The position numbers and the translations under genes are program-made. The notes below the pieces were generated by a model. The model was not told where the DNA came from. It saw only the letters and a list, made by a program, of their open reading frames with translations, and made no database searches. From Rhododendron vialii (lineage: Eukaryota > Streptophyta > Magnoliopsida > Ericales > Ericaceae), in the NCBI RefSeq assembly GCF_030253575.1, contig NC_080566.1, positions 31,965,001-32,029,000 on the forward strand: a stretch of 64,000 nucleotides of DNA. The letters run 5' to 3'. Shown in pieces: positions 56,801 through 64,000 of this stretch (position 1 is its first letter; the number at the start of each line of letters is the position of its first letter).

Positions 56801-59800
56801 GGAATTTGGGAGATCAATGCAGCTTCAATCCTCTTCAATAATAGTGTTTACCCGTGAAGCTTATTTTTCGGTATTTTGCAGGCTCTTCCTTGCAGCATTG
56901 TAATACATGGAAAAATGACTTGTTAAATTGGAAAAAGATGAGAAATATTCTTTACTTATTAAAGCTTTTTAAATTGGAAAAAGACGAGAAATATTCTTTA
57001 CTTATTAAAGCTTTACATACATGCCTGCGTTGCACTACCTATTATCGCTGAATAAATAACCAAGGAATGGAACCTGGACATAAATGAAACTTCAATCGTT
57101 TTCACTTTTATCATCTAAGTCCAAAGCTTGATATTTTACAGACTGCCTTCTAGCATTGTATTACACGGGATATTGGCCTGTCAAAATGAGATGTGCACGA
57201 GGAAATATTCTTTACTTAAGTAAAGCATTCTACCTCTGGATGAGTTTCTCAGAGATCTAATGGAGTTGACACCAACTTGGAAGAAAACATATTTCATGTT
57301 TTCACTGAGATTTATCTTATTGCACAAAACCCCATTGGATTAGTAACGATGAAATGAGCTTCAAAAGTTTCTTGGCTAAAGAAACCTAAAGAAGAAAGCA
57401 GACTGAAAGCCTGGAATTATGTGTAGAGAAGATTTCCTGTTTTGTTCGTAATTTTGGGCTCCCAGCAAATTTCATGGTGTCTATCTTCTCGTTTATGGGC
57501 ATTTTGGTATTTGCAATAATCCTAGATATTCAGTAACTTTATACCTTCAGTTTTTGATATTATTCAACAAATTCAAATATTTCTATATGATGGAACAATA
57601 TACTGAAAGATTGCTCTATTTTTTCCAATATTTTATGACCTAATTCAGGAGAAGTATGAAAAGGAACTCAAGGATGCTAGGGCAAGGGAGCTTATGTATG
57701 CTGAAGAGACAGCCATTATGGACAAGGTTACATGTTTATTTGCTCTTCTGCTCTTGTATTACTTTTGTGTTTGGTCACCGTGTTTGCCTTCTGCATTTAT
57801 GGGAATCCAAGTTTACTAGACAGCTGTGCTGTTCATGCTTTGAATTTACTACCACTTTAGTTATACACTGAAAGCTAATTGTGGTTTGAGTTGCTTAAAG
57901 ATGTTTTTCCTCTGAGCTTTGTTTTTTGTATAAGTTCTCTCTTGTTGGCTTACTAAATTAAGAGACCAGTTGCTTGAACCCCTTACAATTAATTAGAAAT
58001 TCTGATAAATATATCTGGAACAAAAAATTAATTTTCTATTATGCTGAACAGTAATCTAACCTCCAAACTAACGGAGATTCTTTCACTAATTGATCATCTT
58101 GATCTCTCTATTGCCCTTAAAGGAATGCAGAATTGTTCACCGGCTTGGTTTTTTAGGATATTATTCTGTCGTCAAGAGTGTAATACTGAATCCATTTCAG
58201 GAACTAAATAGAGAAAGAGTGAGAGCTACTGCTGCTCTCAAGTCACTTAGAGAAGAACTAGAAGATAAACTTAGGATCGAGCTTGAGCAGAAGGTGAAGT
58301 TTGGTTCCTTGACAATGTTTTCTGCCAGAAATTACAACTAGGAAATTGTAGTTTAAGTTGTATTTTAAATGACAGGAAACTGAAGCAGAATCCAGGTTGA
58401 AGAATGTCCAGGAGCTATCAAAAGCAGAATTGGCTGCAGCTATCGCAAGTGAGAAGGCATCCCTGATTGAAAAGATGGCAGAAGCAAATCTTCATGTACG
58501 ATATTTGTTGAAGTTTCTTTTCCCCCATATAGTTGCCCTCATGTGAGTTGTAGACCTCATATTCAGCCACAACCCATCTGGTCCATTGGAAGTACTGATT
58601 TTGAAATTGAAGATTGATGAAATTTTATCATAACTTCTTGAATATTTCCTAACGCAGGATTGAACATAGGAATGAGTTTTGCAAAAAAATCCCTATCAGT
58701 GTTATGCAGTAAAACCACTTGCTTTTGAGCATAATAAGTTTCAGAAAATGTTTGTGGACCATGGATATTGAAGTACAACCACTTGCTTTGGACCATGGAT
58801 AGGTTTGAAAGAAATATCCATGGACGAGTTCAATTTCCCTATATTGTGCTGCTGTGCAATAATCATGCGCATTTATAAGAAGCATTTCCTTCGTCATATT
58901 GTATTTCCTGCTCTTGATAGTTTGTAGTATAGGAGTACATATCAGATAGTTAATGGCATCAACAGATATGACCTTTTGTGGCTTTTGGAATGTACTTTAA
59001 AGCTAATCTATATTGTATCTTGGAGTAATGCATCACATAAATATATGAAAAATGAACTGCACTTTAATTTATCAGACCTGAAATAATAAGTGGTGAAATT
59101 TGCACATTAATTTAACAGTAGATATGAAGGAATAAATTATCAAATGGAAGGTGGGACAACCCTGGAGCCTGAGATCGACATGGACAACACCCATACAATA
59201 GAAAATGATGTAAGATTATAAGAACTTCATAGTTTGTCAAATAACCGGATTTTGAAATTTGGACAAACTTATATAATACTGAGAATGGCAGAAATCCATC
59301 TTGTAATCTGAGAAGTTTCCAAATTGGTGTCAATCCTTGGTTTAATGAGTTTTGCTAAATGCTTATACTGTTAAGGTTGTTTTGTAGATAAATGCTTTGT
59401 GCATGGCATTCTACGCACGTTCCGAAGAGGCTCGCCAGAGTCACTCTGTTCACAAGCTTGCTTTGGTAAGTACTATCATTATTTTCTGATAGAGACTGCG
59501 ATACGGACGTGATGGGTTGTAATCAAGTCAGTCGTTATTGTTCCCATTGGTTGTGGTATCTAAGGATCATAAGCTATTTAATTTAACAAAAAGAGTATAT
59601 GGGTGGAACCAGCAAGCCTTGGCTCCTGCCTCCAGCTATACAAAGTTAGCTTTCTGGTAAAATGGAATTTTTATTACACATACATGTCTAAGATGTTTGG
59701 CTCTCAGCTTTGACATGGAAAATAAACAATCTATGAATTTTTCATCAGGCCAATAGTAGGAGGGCCACCCAAGATCACTGAGGGCCTAGCAGATTTTCCT

Positions 59801-61327
59801 TAGAGGGACCGAGTTTGATCGAATCTGCGGGATTTGACAATGTAGGTTTACTCGTGCAACATGTGGATTGCCCATGGGTGGGCATGCTTGAACATAATCC
59901 ATCACTCTTAGAAACACAGTACTCTAGTAGTGACCAGTGGGTAATGTTGTAGGTATCAGCTGATAGGGGACTATTTTGAGGGGTTTGGTTTTACCAAACT
60001 AATATGGATTTAGAAGATCAAGATCTTTGTCAACACCAAGGAGGTGCTTGTAATTCCTAGGTTATTTGGACTTTGTTTTACGAGTATAAATGCTAATATG
60101 CTCCTCTACAAGCAAGTATTGCAATTTATAAGTAGGCTACCAATCAAATAGTTTCTCTACTGATTTTTATTCCTTTCAATGGTGAGATGGTAGTCAAATT
60201 TGGTCACGAATTGAGGAGATGGCATTTAAGCTTTTGGGTGAGACTCTTGTTCCTTTCAATATTGAGATTGCATTCAACGCTTTTAGGTGGGATTTCTGAA
60301 AGGCCTTTAGAGTGATTCAAAGTTCTCTGTCATCCCCACTCATTTTATTTCCAGCCGCACCAACAGCCATAATCGCTTTTCCATATCTTAGATTTAGCCA
60401 TGAACATTATGCCTTTGTCCTCTATACAAGATCAGTATTGTCAGTTGTGCAGAAAATGATTCGACCAATGTCTCTAGACACTTGCGGTTGTTCATTTCTT
60501 ATATGAGTTCTGTGGTTGTTGGGAAATCATGTATTCAAGTACAGTGTTTAAATTTTGTTCCCTTTCACTTGGAACACTGTTTATTATTGGCCCAGAATTT
60601 AAATTGAAGTATGGCATGTGGCATGCCACATTGTTGATTTGAGTGAACAGCCTTTTGGAACAAACCAATTCAGGTATTGCAGAATTCGGATAAGTTTTTT
60701 TTGGGGGGTTACGAACTAATACGATATATATGTCTTATGCATGATTGGATATTTGCTTATATTGAGATCCTTCCCTAATGGGATCTGTCAGTCACGCGTG
60801 CTCGCACACACATAAATAAAGTAAAATAACAAAAAAAAACAATAAAGTTGGTATGTATTTATGTACAACAAAAATAAAAAAATAAACAGTACCAGGAGGG
60901 GGAAAAAGATTCTGTCAAATCCCTATATTGGAAAGATATGAATTATAACTTTTTAGTTAATGAGAATCAAGAGGGAAAATGGACGCCCTTTATGTTGATT
61001 ATTTAATAATATTGTCTGATTTGATTTCTTTTGTTAGTTAATACAATTTTTAAAACCCTTAACAACCCTTTTATTCTGTTTCTTTTGTTTCTCCTGCTTT
61101 TTTATGTTTTGTGGAGAGTCTTATCATTATGTGCTTGCGGCCTGCAGGGAGCACTTGCATTGGAAGATGCATTATCTCAAGGGCTACCTATTGAGAAAGA
61201 AATACACGCTTTGCACACTTATCTTGAAGGCGATGCTAAAGATCCTCTTTTGGATTTGGTTCTGTCATCAATTCCTAAAGAAACACAGAGCAAGGGCACG
61301 GATACTATATTGCAATTGAAGCATAAG
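53820..61327 (+). CDS. MIC60: MIC60 / mitofilin, MICOS subunit (5' part, 536 codons seen)
   Basis: Ten exons: 53820-53830, 54008-54071, 54652-55341, 55553-55654, 55783-55974, 57649-57726, 58201-58293, 58376-58495, 59388-59465 and 61148-61327. From exon 2 on, every junction is phase 0. The N-terminus MLRRSILEISSRQSLRRNPA is an Arg/Ser-rich mitochondrial presequence. Residues about 64-80 (IIVGTLTLGAVLMTAYH) form the inner-membrane anchor. An acidic linker follows, then a long charged coiled coil (exons 5-8) and the start of the C-terminal mitofilin part (FYARSEEARQSHSVHKLALG, EALEDALS-like). MIC60 organises crista junctions and, in plants, lipid traffic to mitochondria. The conserved C-terminal end is beyond the window. 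Introns 2 and 10 appear to use GC donors (CAG|GCATGT and AAG|GCAAGC). It matches At4g39690 as I recall it. Confidence 0.93.
54309..54505. repeat. GAGCCGAGCC-rich degenerate MITE in MIC60 intron 2
   Basis: GTGCAAACAATCCGAGCCGA near the left and GAGCTCGGCTCGATACTAGC near the right, with several CGAGCTCGGCT palindromes between, resemble plant elements whose ends read GGGTGCAAACGAGCC. The ends are eroded. Confidence 0.5.
56190..56375 (-). mobile_element. LINE fragment (reverse-transcriptase zinc-binding region) in MIC60 intron 5
   Basis: On the minus strand it reads DAIRWMISKSGPFAAKHFYE, then ALEGYVRLLFPW and KAPSKVTFFLQFALHRK, the layout of the zf-RVT domain at the C-terminus of plant L1-type LINEs (W..s.sG.Fs.ksfY...; vP.KvtFF.W.a). 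Stops interrupt the flanks. It is a short dead remnant. Confidence 0.72.
56925..57016. repeat. 46-bp tandem repeat in MIC60 intron 5
   Basis: AAATTGGAAAAAGATGAGAA plus ATATTCTTTACTTATTAAAGC occurs twice in tandem. A third decayed copy (GAGGAAATATTCTTTACTTA) lies at about 57200. Confidence 0.8.
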
Positions 61328-61629
61328 GCAAGCTTTTTAGTTGTTTGCTATGCTTAATCTTCTCATATTTGTTCTCATACTACATTCTTTGTGTATTAGT
61401 GTTCGTTATTGTCAAAGAGCATTGACTGTAGCCCTTGTCTGTTTGGGGTAACAGATAAGAGGTCCATAATTACCCTTTGGCCGCGTGCGGGCCGGGGTAG
61501 ATATAGTCTGTATGGTAGGTGTTTTTTCTTTTCCTTTGGAGGATTCTGTGGGTTGTTTTCTCTGAGGTTTTACAGTGCAAATCAACTGGGGATAGATTTA
61601 CCATTTCAAGTCCTTTTTGGAGATATGCT

Positions 61630-61860
61630 TGTGAGAGGTATAAATTCTGGAGAAAGGCAGTGAAGACAAAATATGGTTGGCTGTTGGGGTGATTGGACTG
61701 TTTTGGAAGTTCCTATGTCTCATGGGAGAGGATTTGGAAGAGTATTTGGCTAATTTGGGGAAGGGATGTGATGTTAAGTGCGGGCATCATTGGTAATGTG
61801 AAGATGAGGTGCTGGAGAGATATTTTCCCTCCCTTTTTGTTCCTTCTACTTGAAGTCTAA
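61630..61860 (+). mobile_element. Second LINE remnant, in MIC60 intron 10
   Basis: It reads RYKFWRKAVKTKYGWLLG, then after a stop WERIWKSIWLIW and WRDIFPPFLF. The pattern LWR.vi..KYG...W..vW..I...FP.lf is the segment between the reverse transcriptase and zf-RVT in plant LINEs. It has stops and frameshifts. Confidence 0.55.
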
Positions 61861-62323
61861 AAAGAAGCCTCGCTGGCAAAAGATGCTTCGTAGATGGTGT
61901 CTTTTGGGATGTTGGATTGAGGTGGAATTACTAAGATTGGGAAGTGGACCGACTTCATAATCTCTTGGAGTGGGTGTGTCCTGGCCTTAGCATATTGATG
62001 TATCCACCGCCTGGGTATGAGCACCTGGACATGATATGAATTCTGAAATGCTGTAAAATTTTAGGGCATTGAGGTCCTAAAATTTAGAATGGGATTCTAA
62101 GAACAAAAAGGAAATTTCTGTCCTACATCTTTGTTAAAGGCTAGAAAATAGTCTTTTTGTTTGAAATTTGAGCTTCTTCATAAAGGATCAAGTTTTCAAT
62201 TTATGGGAAGGCATTATATCTTGAGTTTATCATACCATAGTTTGACCTTTCGGTATAAGTAGAGATAGCATTTTGTTGACGTAAAGGGTGGCTTGGCTGA
62301 ACAATAAGGCTTGCCGTTGGTGG

Positions 62324-62696
62324 TGTTAAAGCATCCAACTCAAAACCAATTGGCAACAAGGGGAGAGGCCGCCCAGGCACATATACTAGTTTGTGAGGTT
62401 ATAATTAACCAATGTGGGATAAGCTCTAACACTCCCCTACACATGCGACCTTTGACTCGCACGTGGAGAGATAAACAACGGATCTATAACATATGGATCA
62501 CAACAAACAACAAAACAAGGTCCACTAAAGGCACAAACAGTCAAGTGAGTCTTGTCCAAAAGCCTCCGAAAACCTAGCTTTGATACCATGTTGAAGCATC
62601 CAACTCAAAACCAATTGGAGATGAATGGAGCGGCCGCCCAGACACATATACTAGTTTTGGAAGTTATAGTTAAGCAATGTGAGACAAGCTCTAACA
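62324..62696 (-). mobile_element. TRIM in MIC60 intron 10, same family as 18489-18872
   Basis: LTRs of 108 bases at 62324-62431 and 62589-62696 start TGTTAGAGCTTxTC and end GATGCTTTAACA (or CTTCAACA) on the minus strand. The primer site beside the 5' LTR is TGGTATCAAAGC, one base off the tRNA-iMet match. The purine tract is AGGGGAG. The flanking pentamers GGTGG and TGTAC do not match. It lies antisense to MIC60. Confidence 0.85.
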
Positions 62697-62749
62697 TGTA
62701 CCATAGGTTCTTGTCACAGAAACCACCTCTCCAGGAATGGGGTTAAGGA

Positions 62750-64000
62750 TGCACACATATTAGCATCCCTAGACCCCCTCCTCTAGAGGGAGACGGATAC
62801 CCATTTAAAGGGTGGCTTGGCCAAGCAGAATGGCGTCATGTTGTCATCCCCGGTGGTGTGGGATCAAGTCATGGAAACCTCTCCTGGAATAAGGAGCCAC
62901 TGCTTGGGGAAGAATCCATTATAGTTGGAGCTTCTTGCACTAAGTTGCCTCTTTTAGGAATGTGGTAGGGCGTCTTGGGACAAGGTGAGTTGTTTTGTTT
63001 CCTCAGCATCATGTTGGGCCTATTGATGATGTAGACGTAGTCTCAAGCTGCTGCCTGCATCGATACGGATGATGAAGGTTTTTTTTTTGATAAGTAAATA
63101 ATTTTATTACCAAAAAGGATTAAGGCAATGCTGTCCTGTATACAAAAAATGGCCACTAAAACAAAAAGGCCCTATGGATGATGAAGGTTATGAATATTCA
63201 TGAGGAATGAGTTGGTCTTTTGTTTCATGCTTCAGGTGCCTGATTGGGTGACAACTCTTGCCTTTAGTGGCTTTTTATCTTTTTTCATTTGGTAAGCTGT
63301 TGGCAAATTTCGGAAATCAAATAGGTTGGGAGAACTTTTAGGGTTTACAGTCCATTTCATTGAGGAACTCACTCGGTGTGCACACACAACGAATGATTGT
63401 GCGCTCAAACATTTGGTAGTGGAAGTCAAAATTCCATTTCTTCTAGCACTTCTGCGGTTATAAATGGAGGGGAAAGTGATGATGAACTGATTAAGAAGGT
63501 ATTTGCGAGTCTCACTTCATGTGAATGATTATCGCACTTGGCGGCTAATGAACAAACTCGGCCTGAAGTTCCATAAGTAGGAGTATTATTAGAAAATTAT
63601 CTGTGTGATGGACCTACTTTGTTCTTGTGAAAGGCCATTTTGCGGTGTTGTGGTAGGAAGCTTGGCCTGCTATGCATAAGAATGTGGGCTCAAGTACGAG
63701 TTAATTCGTGCAAACTATGCCAAAGGTTTAGTTTTTATCCCTCTAGTTTATTTTCCTTGTACAAAAACAAAACCAAAAAAACAAAAAGGAAGAAAAGTCT
63801 TCATCCACCTTCCTTTATTTCGATGAAAAGCTTACACTGGATTTTGTTGGCTGTCTTTGCCTCTACTGCTCAAGGGGATGGAGCATTTGAATGCGTGACC
63901 TTATTGTTTTCTTTTGCTCAACTTACCTAGTGCCTGTGTTTCAAAGCATAATAACACCAGTATAAAAACAGAAACTTGGTTTTTATCTGAACTCGGTTAT
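62750..64000 (+). other. Rest of MIC60 intron 10 within the window
   Basis: No further MIC60 exon was found: the expected KFDxLKGTLRHFSLIPPGG block is not present before the end. 62806-62850 (AAAGGGTGGCTTGGCCAAGCA...) repeats the sequence just before the TRIM (62284-62310) in looser form. Confidence 0.5.
63081..63175 (-). mobile_element. Truncated polyA retroposon (LINE 3' end) with 14-bp TSD
   Basis: On the minus strand it ends ACTTATCAAAAAAAAAA after TAATAAAATTATTT, the style of plant LINE 3' ends. GGATGATGAAGGTT flanks it on both sides (63067-63080 and 63176-63189), a perfect 14-bp target duplication. Only about 95 bases were inserted, so the copy is strongly 5'-truncated. Confidence 0.85.

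Overview
The window is nuclear DNA of a flowering plant, most likely a eudicot. It is AT-rich, the genes have many small GT-AG exons, telo-box leaders (TAGGGTTT) are present, and the intergenic space is filled with plant MITEs, TRIMs, solo LTRs and an Au-type SINE. The species cannot be fixed from the sequence.

Five genes can be rebuilt exon by exon. (1) A short-chain dehydrogenase (SDR, + strand, 9158-12603, 278 aa) lies downstream of a broken tandem copy of itself (2640-4019). (2) A CID-domain protein of the RPRD1/Rtt103 type, which binds the RNA polymerase II CTD (- strand, 14236-20263, 513 aa). (3) Acinus, the SAP/RRM/RSB-motif subunit of the splicing-linked ASAP/PSAP complexes (- strand, 30652-36521, 768 aa). 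(4) TSR3, the aminocarboxypropyl transferase of 18S rRNA (- strand, 43808-50913, about 268 aa). (5) MIC60/mitofilin (+ strand, from 53820, running off the right edge). From memory, the Arabidopsis counterparts are At5g10050, At5g10060, At4g39680, At5g10070 and At4g39690. Two Arabidopsis neighbourhoods are therefore interleaved here, as expected if the window keeps an ancestral order that was split between duplicated blocks in Arabidopsis. A sixth locus (about 25.2-29.8 kb) has gene-like exons, one of them tandemly duplicated, that I do not recognise.

Layout: 0-0.4 kb, decayed PIF/Harbinger transposase. 2.6-4.0 kb, SDR pseudogene. 4.9-8.5 kb, a long-inverted-repeat element broken by a CACTA-type MITE and by a solo LTR with a perfect 5-bp target duplication. 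9.2-12.6 kb, SDR. 14.2-20.4 kb, CID gene with an intronic TRIM. 21.7-23.4 kb, second, related solo LTR. 24.4-25.0 kb, tandemly recombined TRIM. 25.2-29.8 kb, unidentified locus. 30.6-38 kb, Acinus with foldback and hAT insertions in its first coding intron. 38.7-43 kb, MITE-dense intergenic DNA. 43.8-50.9 kb, TSR3 with a Tourist-like MITE and a SINE in introns. 51-53.8 kb, two MITEs of one family and a divergent promoter region. 53.8-64 kb, MIC60, whose introns carry LINE, TRIM and polyA-retroposon insertions.

The genes are not one pathway. Three act in RNA metabolism (CID protein, Acinus, TSR3), one in mitochondrial cristae (MIC60) and one is an oxidoreductase. Much of the interest lies in the transposon archaeology, where many insertions keep readable target-site duplications, and in a few gene-structure oddities: GC-AG introns, an awkward TSR3 splice donor, and an Acinus intron that would encode a membrane tail if retained. 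I found no clearly new biological system.
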